Origin: Methanosarcina sp. UBA293
GTDB taxonomy: Archaea; Halobacteriota; Methanosarcinia; Methanosarcinales; Methanosarcinaceae
DNA: 64,000 bases
NCBI GenBank assembly: GCA_002499445.1
Contig: DALS01000016.1
Location: forward strand, 635 to 64,634
Direction: 5' to 3'
Made by a program: the position numbers and the translations under genes. How positions within the stretch are numbered: the stretch's first letter is position 1; the number at the start of each line of letters is the position of its first letter. Shown in pieces: positions 43,637 through 53,055 of the stretch. Under the pieces are notes generated by a model. The model saw only the letters and a program-made list of their open reading frames with translations, had not been told where the DNA came from and ran no database searches.

Positions 43637-44500
43637 TCACTTAAGCGCTCCAGCAATTATCTCGTTGATGTTCTCGAATTCTTCCATTACGTCGAAGTTG
43701 AAGAACGATCTCGGACAGGCGCCGTAGCAGGAGCCGCACTTGATGCAGAGGTCACGCTCACCCTGCGGCTTCCCGAATTCCAGGGTGATAGCCCGCACGG
43801 GGCAGGAGGCAGCGCAGGTGCCGCAGCCCATGCAGAGTCCCTGGTTGATCACATCGGTCATCAGGTCACAGAAGCATCCTGACGTGCCGCGTTTTGCAAG
43901 ATCCATGAGGGGCTTTAAGTACTTACCCGCAAGGGCCTTCTGATCCTCGTTTCCTTCCAGGAGTAGGTACGCCATAACAGCTACGTTCCTTATGAGTTCC
44001 GGGCTAGGGGGGCATCCGGGAATATATATATCCACGTCGATGAGATCCCCGATAGGGAGGAAAGACTCGTGCTGAGGCTGATTATGCTGCCCTCCACGGC
44101 TGAACCGAGTGATGTTCCCATAGCTCGAGCAGGAGCCGAGGGCCACCACGATCTTGGACTTCCTCCGCGTCTCTTTGATATCCTCCACTGATTCATGGTC
44201 CTGGAGGCAGACCGATCCCTCAACAAGCGCCACATCCATCTCTGGGATATGCCGGACATCGGCAAGCGTGAGGCCATAGACGAGATCGGCATAGTCGTCT
44301 AGAATCTTGATGAGTCCCAAATTATTGTCGGCCATGGACACGAGGCAGCCAGTACAGCCGCTCAGGTGCACATGCCCGAGTTTGATTTTATTTGCCACTG
44401 ATTTTATCTCCTTTGTAGCTTCCACCTTTATCTCCGTCACAACCTGAGCGAGCTTGGCTTCCCCGCCCATGGTTTTCTTGATGGAGTTAAGCAGTTCCAT
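43637..44500 (-). CDS. frhG: F420-reducing hydrogenase subunit gamma (small subunit)
   Basis: 287 residues from the ATG at 44500 (GGGATGG just upstream); a TTG at 44512 is less likely. The NiFe small-subunit region has LSGCTGCLVSM with the CxxC ligands of the proximal cluster, GSCSSYG and a later PGCPPSPE. Two 4Fe-4S ferredoxin motifs follow near the C-terminus (CMGCGTCAASCPVRAI and CIKCGSCYGACPR), carrying electrons to FrhB. It overlaps the end of frhD by 14 nt. Confidence 0.96.
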   Translation of the reverse strand: MELLNSIKKTMGGEAKLAQVVTEIKVEATKEIKSVANKIKLGHVHLSGCTGCLVSMADNNLGLIKILDDYADLVYGLTLADVRHIPEMDVALVEGSVCLQDHESVEDIKETRRKSKIVVALGSCSSYGNITRFSRGGQHNQPQHESFLPIGDLIDVDIYIPGCPPSPELIRNVAVMAYLLLEGNEDQKALAGKYLKPLMDLAKRGTSGCFCDLMTDVINQGLCMGCGTCAASCPVRAITLEFGKPQGERDLCIKCGSCYGACPRSFFNFDVMEEFENINEIIAGALK

Positions 44501-44966
44501 AATCCATCCCAATTTCCTTCAGTATCTTGGATACAGCTTCTGGAATGGCTCTCTGTACCTCGTCTGTAATTCCGATGACCATCTCAGGGGCAGAAACGTA
44601 CTTCTTCTGGCATGCAAGGATCCTGATCCGAATATCGTCCTTAATAAACTGGAGCGGCTCGGCCAGATCCCAAGAATGGGCATCTCGATAGCTCCCCACA
44701 GGAAGCTCATCAACAGAAAGCCACCTTAGCTCGCCGGGTTCCCCCCTGAAATCCGCGATGTCCACGATAATAAGAGTCTTCGTAGACTCAGGATTGAGTA
44801 GGGTAAAGATGAAATGGGGGCCCCCGAGCCCTGCGTCAACGACTGTAACATTCTCTGGAAGCTCGAGTTCCTTGAGACGCTCCACGACTGCGGGTCCGAA
44901 CCCATCATCCGCAAAAAGAGGGTTGCCGCAGCCTGCCACCACGATCTCGGAGTACAGCGTTTCCAT
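44487..44966 (-). CDS. frhD: F420-reducing hydrogenase maturation endopeptidase
   Basis: 159 residues from the ATG at 44966, with GGTGA at 5 nt; a GTG at 44978 is an alternative. This HupD/HycI-type protease cleaves the C-terminal tail of the large subunit after nickel insertion. It has the GCGNPLFADDGFGPAV motif (Asp/Glu Ni ligand region) and IVDIADFRGEPGEL. Its presence between A and G identifies the operon as frhADGB and not the freAEGB type. Its Shine-Dalgarno overlaps the frhA stop. Confidence 0.93.
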   Translation of the reverse strand: METLYSEIVVAGCGNPLFADDGFGPAVVERLKELELPENVTVVDAGLGGPHFIFTLLNPESTKTLIIVDIADFRGEPGELRWLSVDELPVGSYRDAHSWDLAEPLQFIKDDIRIRILACQKKYVSAPEMVIGITDEVQRAIPEAVSKILKEIGMDYGTA

Positions 44967-44971
44967 TCGTT

Positions 44972-46342
44972 TCACCACTGGAGGAGTTTCTCGGCGACTA
45001 CCTTGTCCTCCTCATCCATCACAATCATGTGAGTTGCGCATGAGACACACGGATCATAGGCCCGGACGACCATCTCAGCTATTTGCCAAGGGGCTCCCGT
45101 CAGAGCGCGACTGCAGGTCGGGAGGTTCCAGGTTGTGGGCACAAGCATCTCGTACCACAGCACTTTCCCATCCTTCACCCGTGCAAGGTGGACATTAGTC
45201 CCGCGTGGGGCTTCATTTGCAGCCCAGCCCATAGACCCATCTCCCTGTGGAATGTGGTCGGCGACAACCCTGCCTGAGGTATTCAGGGAATCAAGGCACT
45301 TAAGGATGGTGTAAAGGCAATCAGGATACTCCATCTGTCTGGCGATGTGCTGGGCGAAGGTACCCTTCTCGGTGAAATTCTTGAAGGTGGCTAGCCTGGC
45401 CCTCGGACCGACCTCAACAGGCTGGCCATCATATGTCGGAACACTGTTGCAGGCTTCCATCTGGGGGTTAGCCTTGGTGCCGATCTTTGTTGTGCCTCCT
45501 ACTGGATAGTTCGGATCCTCAAGATCAATGGTTACTTCACCCATATACCATTCCCATGGCCGGGTCTCTTTCCATCGGGAGAAGTCCCATGTGGGGTTTT
45601 CGTCAAGACTGGATGAACCGTACATTGAGGATGTGGCCATAGCCCCCTGGTTGTGGTACCCGAGCGTCTTGGGAATAGGAATCTTTTTACCCGCGACTTC
45701 TACGAACTCCCGGTTCTGCATGTTCCTGATGACCTCGAGCATAAACTCCATCTGCTCGTGGGCTAGGACAAGACCTTCTTTCGCCAAGTCGGCAATCTTC
45801 TGCTTTGCCCTGGGGCTCACGTTGCGATACATTCCGCCGATCCTGGGGTTGGAGGGGTGAATCGCCTCGCCCCCTGCTAGGGCTCCAATTGTCTGTCCGA
45901 TCTCGCGAATGCGGATGATCCTTGCCATAACACTCCTGACAGGCTCCTCCTTGGCGAACATGTTGAACTTTGTCTCTGTTCCAGGGATATAAAAATCCGG
46001 AAGGATCAGGATGTTATGCAGGGCAATACTGTGAAGGCGGTTCGCGGCATGGAGAATTGTCCGCAAGAGCTTTGCATCCGTGGGAATTTCGCAGCCAATT
46101 GAAGCTTCTATGGCCTCGGTACTCGCCAGGGTGTGAGCAATAGGACAGATACCGCAGACCCGAGATGTGATCTTCGGGACTTGGTCCATTGTCTTACCTA
46201 TGGCAAGCTTCTCAATACCCCTTACCGGGGTGATGGAGAGCCAGTCTCCTCGCTCGACAATACCCTCATCATTCACTTTCAGGGTGAGCTTGGAATGGCC
46301 TTCATGTCTCGTGGTTGGAGAGATTTCTACAACTTTTGTCAA
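44972..46342 (-). CDS. frhA: F420-reducing hydrogenase subunit alpha (NiFe large subunit)
   Basis: 456 residues from a TTG start with GAGG 7 nt upstream; the N-terminus (VVEISPTTRHEGHSKLTL) agrees with known FrhA. It holds the NiFe active site: ligands C63 and C66 (RVCGICPIAH) and C432 and C435 (DPCVSCATH). The last 18 residues after H438 are the extension removed by FrhD. The gene has higher GC than flanking DNA. The complex reduces F420 with H2, or makes H2 from F420H2, in the cytoplasm. Confidence 0.97.
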   Translation of the reverse strand: MTKVVEISPTTRHEGHSKLTLKVNDEGIVERGDWLSITPVRGIEKLAIGKTMDQVPKITSRVCGICPIAHTLASTEAIEASIGCEIPTDAKLLRTILHAANRLHSIALHNILILPDFYIPGTETKFNMFAKEEPVRSVMARIIRIREIGQTIGALAGGEAIHPSNPRIGGMYRNVSPRAKQKIADLAKEGLVLAHEQMEFMLEVIRNMQNREFVEVAGKKIPIPKTLGYHNQGAMATSSMYGSSSLDENPTWDFSRWKETRPWEWYMGEVTIDLEDPNYPVGGTTKIGTKANPQMEACNSVPTYDGQPVEVGPRARLATFKNFTEKGTFAQHIARQMEYPDCLYTILKCLDSLNTSGRVVADHIPQGDGSMGWAANEAPRGTNVHLARVKDGKVLWYEMLVPTTWNLPTCSRALTGAPWQIAEMVVRAYDPCVSCATHMIVMDEEDKVVAEKLLQW

Positions 46343-46480
46343 TGGTATGCCTCGTTTTCGATTCGATGTTCTTCAGGCTGTACCGCAGTTAAGGCACATT
46401 CTGCATAATTATTTTAAGATAATTATCCGCACATAAATAAAGTATATTACATTCTTACTTTATTCGGTGCGTAATTCCTC
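46343..46480 (-). promoter_or_regulatory. frhA upstream region with extended palindrome
   Basis: AATAAAGTA (46436-46444) and TACTTTATT (46456-46464) form a perfect inverted repeat, flanked by GCAC (46429-46432) and GTGC (46467-46470). The whole imperfect palindrome spans 46429-46470, about 90-130 bp before the frhA start, and its AT-rich core is also TATA-like. It is a candidate operator for hydrogenase regulation. Confidence 0.45.
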
Positions 46481-47452
46481 AGTATTAATATGTTAAACTT
46501 ATAACGAAAAAGAATTGAAAATGTGATATTATATAAATCCTTTCTTTATAAAAGAGATTAAAAAAATGATGAGAATAAATTTTCGTATTATAATCGAATT
46601 TTTATATTATTTATCTAAATATTTATTTATATATTTATGTTTTCTATGATAAGATAAAGCTTGAAATTATCTAAAACATCCTACTCATGAATATACGCAA
46701 CATATTATTATAGTTCAGAGTTTGATTAAACAGAAACCATTGAAGACCAGGAATAAATAAGACGTAAGAATGGGGAAAGATGTTCATTATTATTGGGAGT
46801 GCAGGGCCGTGAAAGCTCCCAGCTTTAACTCCAGGGAGTTAACCCTCTAACAAGGCATTTACTTTGCTAAAGTGTCCTTTACTTGTATACCATAATCGAC
46901 TGCATTTTTTGTTCAGATTCCAGTATAAATCGAGAAACAGAACCTGTTAGTTAAATGAAAAAGAGTCAAGGCCTCGTAAAGCCTGCCCATTAACATAGAT
47001 TTACCGATTTACCCGATTTTATACTATCTAGATCGAAATAAAATTAAAGGTTTTTGTAATTTTGGGCAAGGAAATGACATTTTGTTAAGTTATATAGTTA
47101 ATGAGAATAGATTAGTATGGATCGAATCACTTATAAGATACTTACGATAACCTAACAAGCTTGTTTCAGGCCTTGATATTTATTAGTTTCTAATTTATAT
47201 TTCTATTGATATTATATTCTGTGAATGATTTTCTTATCGTGATACAATTTGAAAATCGCTTTGATAGGCACGCAATACGTCGAATATAAGGTGAAGATAG
47301 AGTGCACCAATAACATATTCTTCAAGAAATAAATCTGGCTGACTAATTTGTGAAAATAGTAACAACTCAATTCGTCTGCCTGTGAAAAGCGATTATAAAA
47401 CAATAGCTTCGAATTGTATCAATTTTAACAAAAATTAGGAGTGTACATAAAT
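46481..47452. other. Intergenic region with clustered hairpins
   Basis: No protein gene is seen. Around 46795-46842 two hairpins lie in series: GGGAG/CTCCC (46795-46799 and 46816-46820) and a perfect 7-bp TTAACTC-CAGG-GAGTTAA (46825-46842). A small structured RNA or a terminator is possible. The rest is very AT-rich. Confidence 0.35.
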
Positions 47453-47725
47453 ATGGGGAAAATGAAAAAGATGCTGGTCGTTTTGCTGGTCGCTTGCCTT
47501 GCAATATCTCTGACAGGTGCAGCAGCAAGCGCCGGTGATGGATATGGATTTAAATATGGTGGACACGGATACGGACACGGATTTAAATATGGTGGACACG
47601 GATACGGATATGGATTTGGACATGGATTTGGATTTGGACATGGATTCTTCGACCGCGGCTGTGACCGATGGGGCGGTTGTAACTGGTGGAATGGTTGTGA
47701 CTGGAATAATCGGTTCTGCTGGTGA
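47453..47725 (+). CDS. Secreted Gly/His/Tyr-rich repeat protein
   Basis: 90 residues from the ATG at 47453; GGAG lies 11 nt upstream, and a GTG at 47441 is possible. A signal peptide (KMLVVLLVACLAISLTGAAASA) is followed by repeats GYGFKYGGHGYGH and GFGHGFGFGHGF, then a tail with four Cys and five Trp (CDRWGGC...CDW...FCW). At DNA level a 33-bp unit is repeated twice (47540-47572 and 47573-47605). The composition suggests a surface or structural peptide, perhaps metal-binding through His and Cys; function unknown. Confidence 0.65.
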   Translation: MGKMKKMLVVLLVACLAISLTGAAASAGDGYGFKYGGHGYGHGFKYGGHGYGYGFGHGFGFGHGFFDRGCDRWGGCNWWNGCDWNNRFCW

Positions 47726-47996
47726 TTGAACGATTAGTTCAGCAATCGGCATTTAAATGTTGACGGTTGGGAGGTGAGATATCTTCATCTTCTAACTTTC
47801 CTATATTATTCTATTCTTTTTATAAACGCATTTCTTCATCCTACTTTCCCATTTTCTACCATCTCATTTATTCATAATAATAAATTTATAAGCCGTAGCT
47901 GAGTCCTATCCCTGTAAATACTATCCCTATATATTCTCTAATTCTGATATCTTTATACTGACCCTTCTTTATGATGACGGCAATACCGTTTGAATA

Positions 47997-49055
47997 TTAC
48001 TCGTCCTGTTCCCCACCTTTTTTAAAGTGTTCCATGTCTTCCGCCGGACCCATTAATCTGGCCAGCCATTTTGTTTCCTCGAAACTCTCAAGTAAAATCT
48101 TCAAAACGATTGTAAGAGGTATGGAAAGCAACACGCCTCCGAGTCCAAATACGAAATTCCAGTAAAGAAGAGCAAGAAACAAAAAAGCAGGAGACAATTG
48201 TAGGCCCTTTCCCATAAGTGACGGAAAAAGAACGTTTTCTGCAAGCGCGTCGACGACAAAGATAATAACAATGACTGCAAGAGCACCTAAAGGCCCATAC
48301 TTGAAAAGTGCAAGCATTATGGGAGGAATAGAAGCTATAACCAGACCAATATAGGGAATGTAACTTAGCAGGAATATAAGGACTCCCCAGAGAACAGCAT
48401 AGTCGATACTTCCAATAAAAAGAAGGAGAGCTATTACAGTGGCTGTAATAATGTTTATTTCTGCTCTTATAACAATAAATTTTACCAGCTTCTTGCTAAA
48501 ACTACTCAGCCTCAATCGAAGTTCGGATTGCTTTCCAATTTCCTGATCCACTTTTTCAGGAGCATTGGCAGCATCTATTAGCAAGAATGCTGCTGTGACT
48601 ATGATGATTCCTGCTGTTGTGCTGGCGTCCACAAACCCATTAACGATGTTCATTAAGAGAGAAATCGTAATTGACACTATGCCACGAGTAACTGTTTGTA
48701 TGGAAAAACCTTTATATGAAGGAATATACTCTGCAAAACTATTCGCAAACGCAGTTAATTGAACTTGATAGATCGGGATCTGGCTTCCAAACTGGAGTGC
48801 TGCTCTGACAACTATTGCCCCAAGAACTAGGATAACTAGAGTTAATAGTGAAATTACCAAAATAACACTCAGTCCACCTGGAACTCCTTTTTGTTTTAGC
48901 CAGCGGACAAGGGGGGTAAAAAGCAGTGCGATGAATACAGAGTAAATAACGGTTGTGAGTATAGGAGATATTTCTCTCATTCCAATTGTAAGGACGACAG
49001 CAAGAGTGCTGTACACTAAGATCCTGGCTGGTACTGAACTACTATTTGCTTCCAT
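47997..49055 (-). CDS. AI-2E family (PerM/YdiK-like) membrane transporter
   Basis: 352 residues with about eight membrane helices. N-terminal pairs of helices (LAVVLTIGMREISPILTTVIYSVFIALLFTPL) are followed by a soluble segment (about 150-200), then the conserved PYIGLVIASIPPIMLAL motif and FVVDALAENVLFPSLMGKGLQLSP, both typical of this family. Members export autoinducer 2, auxin, Na+/H+ or other small molecules; the substrate is not known here. Confidence 0.92.
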   Translation of the reverse strand: MEANSSSVPARILVYSTLAVVLTIGMREISPILTTVIYSVFIALLFTPLVRWLKQKGVPGGLSVILVISLLTLVILVLGAIVVRAALQFGSQIPIYQVQLTAFANSFAEYIPSYKGFSIQTVTRGIVSITISLLMNIVNGFVDASTTAGIIIVTAAFLLIDAANAPEKVDQEIGKQSELRLRLSSFSKKLVKFIVIRAEINIITATVIALLLFIGSIDYAVLWGVLIFLLSYIPYIGLVIASIPPIMLALFKYGPLGALAVIVIIFVVDALAENVLFPSLMGKGLQLSPAFLFLALLYWNFVFGLGGVLLSIPLTIVLKILLESFEETKWLARLMGPAEDMEHFKKGGEQDE

Positions 49056-49430
49056 ATTTTACAACTCCTCATTCGGTTTACAGCAGGCAAATTATTTTCT
49101 TTCTCTAGAGTTATGAAGCCACTTAAACTGCGCCTATAACTCCACCCCTATCTCCATTTGTTCAAGAGCTAAAACAATCTAGGATACCTATGTTTTAGTG
49201 CTTTTTCACTTGCCAACGTCAGGAAAAAAGAGAAAGAAAGGAATCGCATCACCGTCATTGAGTCCACTCTCTACGTTGAGTGCCGCCTGATTCCTGCAGG
49301 TATTTTGTATTGTTAACTATCGCCTGACTTAGTCATGTGCCATCCAATCGATGCTGCCTTAATTGCCAGGATCAGGAAGGCATTCTGTCCTGGAGAAACT
49401 TCCATCCCTTGTCCTGCAAAATATTCGTAT
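49056..49430. other. Intergenic region
   Basis: No gene is supported. A 72-codon minus-strand frame overlapping its edge (49372-49590) is a shadow of the DUF308 gene. Nothing else is recognised. Confidence 0.4.
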
Positions 49431-50000
49431 TTAGGCTCGCGTTTTTATTCCTACGATAACTGCTCCAATTCCCCCGATAATAAGGAAAAATCCGAATATC
49501 CAGGGTAGAATCAGGATTCCTGCCAAGGAGTTGGTTAGTAGGAGCAAACCAAGGATTATAGTAAGGATACCAAGAATTCCCATACCCCATCCTCCTCCTT
49601 TAAGTGCCCAGGCAAATTTCACAGCGCCGGTGATAATAACCCAAACCCCTATAAAGATAATTAGGAGTGTAAGAACTATGAATGGGCTGTAAACAGGATA
49701 CATCAAAATAACAATTCCTGCAATGAGACTCAAAATACCTGAAAGTAGCTTCCACCACCGATTCCCCGGAAAGACCAGCGCCCCTATAACAGAAACTATT
49801 CCTCCTGCTAACCAGAAAATACCCAGAACTTGTATTAGCAGGATAGTAGTTATTACAGGTTGGTATAATAGAAACAAGCCTGCAATGATGGCAATAATTC
49901 CTTCCAGAAAAACCACCCACCAGGGTGTATCTATAACTTCAAAACCTATATGGGACTTAGTGACAACTGGTTGTTCTACAGTATCATCAGTTGGTTCCAT
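49431..50000 (-). CDS. DUF308 / HdeD-family membrane protein
   Basis: 189 residues from the ATG at 50000, chosen because GGGAG lies 9 nt upstream; the longer frame from 50084 lacks a signal. After a polar 30-residue N-terminus there are six membrane helices arranged as three repeated pairs (WWVVFLEGIIAIIAGLFLL, WKLLSGILSLIAGIVILMYP, GWGMGILGILTIILGLLLL), as in HdeD. In E. coli HdeD is linked with acid resistance; the role here is unknown. Confidence 0.85.
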   Translation of the reverse strand: MEPTDDTVEQPVVTKSHIGFEVIDTPWWVVFLEGIIAIIAGLFLLYQPVITTILLIQVLGIFWLAGGIVSVIGALVFPGNRWWKLLSGILSLIAGIVILMYPVYSPFIVLTLLIIFIGVWVIITGAVKFAWALKGGGWGMGILGILTIILGLLLLTNSLAGILILPWIFGFFLIIGGIGAVIVGIKTRA

Positions 50001-51091
50001 ATACTCCATCTCCCTAAATCTTTGGATCTTATCAATACTGCCTGCTCTAGGATATTTTTGCAACGCAAAACATGCCAGAGTCAAAGAGGAGATTGCTTTT
50101 CCTCACAAAGAAGAATATCCTTATATCTGGAAAAAATACTGATGAATTCAGTAAACTTATACAAACTCACCCTCGATTAATCCATATTTGGAAAGAACCT
50201 TTGCTAACTGGATCTGACTTGAGTGCGTCGCTTACTTCCATTTAAAGTACCTTTTCGACACGATTGCAACAAATATTCACAATCAATTTATCTTTTTAAG
50301 ATACGATTTTCTTATGATACCAGTCACGTTTTCCGTCTCGCACTTGACTGAAGGTTAATTCTTGTAATATAAAATTATATAAATTATTATATATAATAAA
50401 ACCTATTACTAATTCTCAAAAAAGCTCTATATCTAGAGACAAAAGGCTTGATTCATAGAAGAAAAGATAAAAAAGGTATAAGCGAGCAGTCAATATCACA
50501 GCTATGATAAAAACTTTGGACACTGTTCTATATATTTTACCATAGTTGGAACTAAACATTTATCTTGCAGAGACTTCTTTAAACTAATGAGATATGTTTT
50601 AATGCGCCTCTGTCTCATCAATAAACAAGATTTAACTCCCTATTCAGTTTCCATAATGAGTTCATCTGGGGTTTTATTTCTGTAATTCACAAAATGCTTT
50701 TATAGCTTGAAAGTAATTACGCTCAGTGTTGGCATTGGCATCAGTTGACAAAAGCCAATTGATACAATTAGATCGTTTTTCAGTTTGAAATTCTTCATAC
50801 TATAATCACCTGATCGATTGTATGGAATTTACATGATTACCTAAACACAGTAACTGATAAATGTATCAACTTCCTTTCAGTTAAAACTAGAAATCATATT
50901 TACCGGCTTATCGGGCTTGAAGGCCCAAACCATAGAGTCCATAAATCCAGCTATAAGGATAAGAAAGGACCTCTCGAAAGAGAAAGAGTTACCTCGTTTC
51001 GGGAAAAGTAAATTTCTGGCAGCCAGAGGAGAAGAATCGGCTCTATCTCCTGGACCTGCAGAGATACCTAATTTAGAAAAGGTGGCAAGCA
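50001..51091. other. Long intergenic region before eS19
   Basis: About 1.1 kb without a gene I can defend. A 63-codon frame (50917-51108) with a TTG start overlaps the eS19 start and has no recognised domain. GGGCTTGAAGGCCC (50917-50930) is a short hairpin that might belong to an RNA or 5' leader. AGGTGG near 51079 serves the eS19 gene. Confidence 0.4.
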
Positions 51092-51541
51092 ATGACAACA
51101 GTATTTGATGTCCCTGCGACGGAACTCATCGAAAAGGTTGCAGGTATCCTTAAAGAAAATGAGAATATCGTTCCCCCTGAATGGGCAAAGAACGTAAAAA
51201 CCGGGGTTCACAAGCAACTCCCTCCGAACAATGATGATTGGTGGTATATCAGATCCGCTGCCGTCCTGAGAAGAATCTATACCGACGGGCCTATAGGAAT
51301 TGAAAGGCTTCGCTCTGTATATGGTGGAAAGAAGGATAATGGGTCAAAACCAAACCACAAAGCAAAAGGCAGCGGTTCAATTGCTAGAACGACAGTACAG
51401 CAACTTGAGGCTGCAGGTTACCTTCAAAAAGTAAAGGACGGAAGAACAGTATCTGCAAAGGGACGTTCCATGCTTGACAATGCATCTAATGAGCTTAAGC
51501 AGGAACTTCTTGAGAAGATCCCTGGACTTGCGAAATACTGA
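51092..51541 (+). CDS. rps19e: 30S ribosomal protein eS19
   Basis: 149 residues, the archaeal/eukaryotic eS19 of the small subunit head. Conserved segments: TVFDVPATELIEKVAGIL, WWYIRSAAVLRRIYTDGPIGIERL, YGGKKDNGSKPNHKAKGSGSIAR, and LEAAGYLQKVKDGRTVSAKGR. AGGTGG lies about 8 nt before the ATG. It heads a cluster of translation-related genes in the order usual for methanogens. Confidence 0.96.
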   Translation: MTTVFDVPATELIEKVAGILKENENIVPPEWAKNVKTGVHKQLPPNNDDWWYIRSAAVLRRIYTDGPIGIERLRSVYGGKKDNGSKPNHKAKGSGSIARTTVQQLEAAGYLQKVKDGRTVSAKGRSMLDNASNELKQELLEKIPGLAKY

Positions 51542-51648
51542 GAATTACATATGAAGGGTCCCAGAATAATTTCTTAGGATTCCCTTCTAAATATTATTAA
51601 TCTTAATTTAGATTGCTCCGGATAACCGGTTTTTTTGGGTGATTGCCT

Positions 51649-52002
51649 ATGATGGACGACGAACTCAATGAAATCCGAAAGAGACGGCTAGCAGAAATTC
51701 AGAGACAACAGGCGCAGAGTCAGCAGCCTGACATCCAGGCTGCTTACCAGCAGGAACAAGCTAGAGCTGAGATGGAAGCTCAAAAGCAAGCCATCCTGAG
51801 GCAAATCCTGACTCCTGAAGCCAGAGAACGCCTTACAACCCTGAAGATGTCAAGGCCAGCCCTTGGGGAACAGCTCGAAATGCAGCTGATTTCGCTTGCT
51901 CAGAGCGGAAGGCTCCCGTCTCAAATCGACGACGAACAGCTTAAAACGCTCCTGATGAGGATGCAACCAAAAAAGCGTAAGACATCCATAACTCGGGTTT
52001 AA
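51649..52002 (+). CDS. DNA-binding protein, PDCD5 homologue
   Basis: 117 residues from the ATG at 51649 with GGTG at 7 nt; a TTG at 51643 lies within that signal. The Gln-rich N-terminal helix (EIRKRRLAEIQRQQAQSQQ) and the compact three-helix core (LRQILTPEARERLTTLKMSRPALGE, then LPSQIDDEQLKTLL) ending in a basic tail match the conserved archaeal PDCD5 family. It binds nucleic acid; cellular role in archaea is not settled. It follows eS19, the usual context. Confidence 0.92.
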   Translation: MMDDELNEIRKRRLAEIQRQQAQSQQPDIQAAYQQEQARAEMEAQKQAILRQILTPEARERLTTLKMSRPALGEQLEMQLISLAQSGRLPSQIDDEQLKTLLMRMQPKKRKTSITRV

Positions 52003-52007
52003 ACACA

Positions 52008-52610
52008 ATGAGAATTTCGGTCCTCTTTAGCGGAGGAAAGGACAGCTCGCTTTCTGCCCTTTTAATGGAACCGTTTTTTGAGATAGAACTCGTGACCTGC
52101 AGTTTTGGTTTGCTCCCTAATTGTGAGCTAGCGGCAAAAACTGCAAAAGAGTTAGGGTTTCCACACAAAGTTCTTTCTCTAGAACGAGAAATCCTTGAAA
52201 ACGCTTACGAGAAACTAATGAAAGATGGTTTCCCGAAAAGCGCTATTAATTATATCCACGAAAAAGCCATAGAAACCCTTGCTTCGGACTCGGAAGTAAA
52301 ATTCATTGCTGACGGAACCCGAAGAGATGATAGAGTTCCTGTGCTCTCAATCTCACAGATACGAAGTATCGAAGATCGATTAGGAGTTCAGTATATCTGC
52401 CCTTTGAAAGGATATGGCAGAAAAGCTGTAAGCATTCTTGTAGATCGTTATCTGAGAATTGAAGAGGGGCCAAGTGAGAGTATTCCGAAAGCAGACTACG
52501 AAACCGAGCTCAGAGAGTTAATCAGGCAGAGAGATGGTGAAGAAAAAATAAAGGAACTGTTTCCTGCCCATATTCAGTCCCATGTACTTACCAGGAAAAA
52601 ACTGCCTTAA
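52008..52610 (+). CDS. PP-loop (adenine nucleotide alpha hydrolase-like) ATPase
   Basis: 200 residues. The N-terminal PP-loop motif SGGKDSS (VLFSGGKDSSLSALL) is that of ATP pyrophosphatases involved in tRNA thiolation, diphthamide amidation and related adenylation reactions. ADGTRRDDRVPVLS and YICPLKGYGRKAV are conserved in its archaeal relatives as far as I recall. No zinc-finger pair is present, so it is not a typical TtuA/NCS6. It starts 5 nt after the PDCD5 gene. Exact substrate unknown. Confidence 0.8.
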   Translation: MRISVLFSGGKDSSLSALLMEPFFEIELVTCSFGLLPNCELAAKTAKELGFPHKVLSLEREILENAYEKLMKDGFPKSAINYIHEKAIETLASDSEVKFIADGTRRDDRVPVLSISQIRSIEDRLGVQYICPLKGYGRKAVSILVDRYLRIEEGPSESIPKADYETELRELIRQRDGEEKIKELFPAHIQSHVLTRKKLP

Positions 52611-52881
52611 AGAAGGCATGCCTTGAGATAAGACATTCTTCTCAAAGGGGAAAGTTTTGGAATAAAGATTTATACAATAATCGAGTTATATTCAACCCTT
52701 ATAGTGGTGCAGATTAACCGAGACCTTCACAGAATTTACCGAATATGGCTTTAAAGACTGCCATTTAACCTGGTAGGATAAAATCTCGATTACATAAGGG
52801 TTAAGATCACAATCAGCTAATTATTGGATATAACCGGAATTTAACAGAATTAATCTCTACAAGTCAACAGGTGTGATCCAC

Positions 52882-53037
52882 TTGAGTCATAACATGAAAG
52901 GACAGAAAATACGCCTGGCAAAGGCGCACAAACAGAACACACGCATTCCAGTGTGGGTTATTGTAAAAACTAACCGGAAGGTAGTGAGTCATCCCAAACG
53001 CAGGCACTGGAGAAGAAGAAGCCTGGATGTGAAGTAA
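52882..53037 (+). CDS. rpl39e: 50S ribosomal protein eL39
   Basis: 51 residues from a TTG start with AGGTG 8 nt upstream. The sequence (KGQKIRLAKAHKQNTRIPVW, then HPKRRHWRRRSLDVK) is the small, highly basic eL39 that lies in the ribosome exit tunnel. It is followed after 18 nt by eL31, the standard archaeal order eL39-eL31-aIF6-LX-prefoldin-FtsY. Confidence 0.95.
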   Translation: MSHNMKGQKIRLAKAHKQNTRIPVWVIVKTNRKVVSHPKRRHWRRRSLDVK

Positions 53038-53055
53038 GCGAGAAAGGTGGGAAAA

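Noticed and set aside
43033..43644. 203-codon plus-strand frame inside frhB
   Set aside because: Antisense shadow of the strongly supported hydrogenase gene.
50917..51108. 63-codon plus-strand frame before eS19
   Set aside because: TTG start without a clear ribosome binding site, overlaps the eS19 start, and no recognisable domain.
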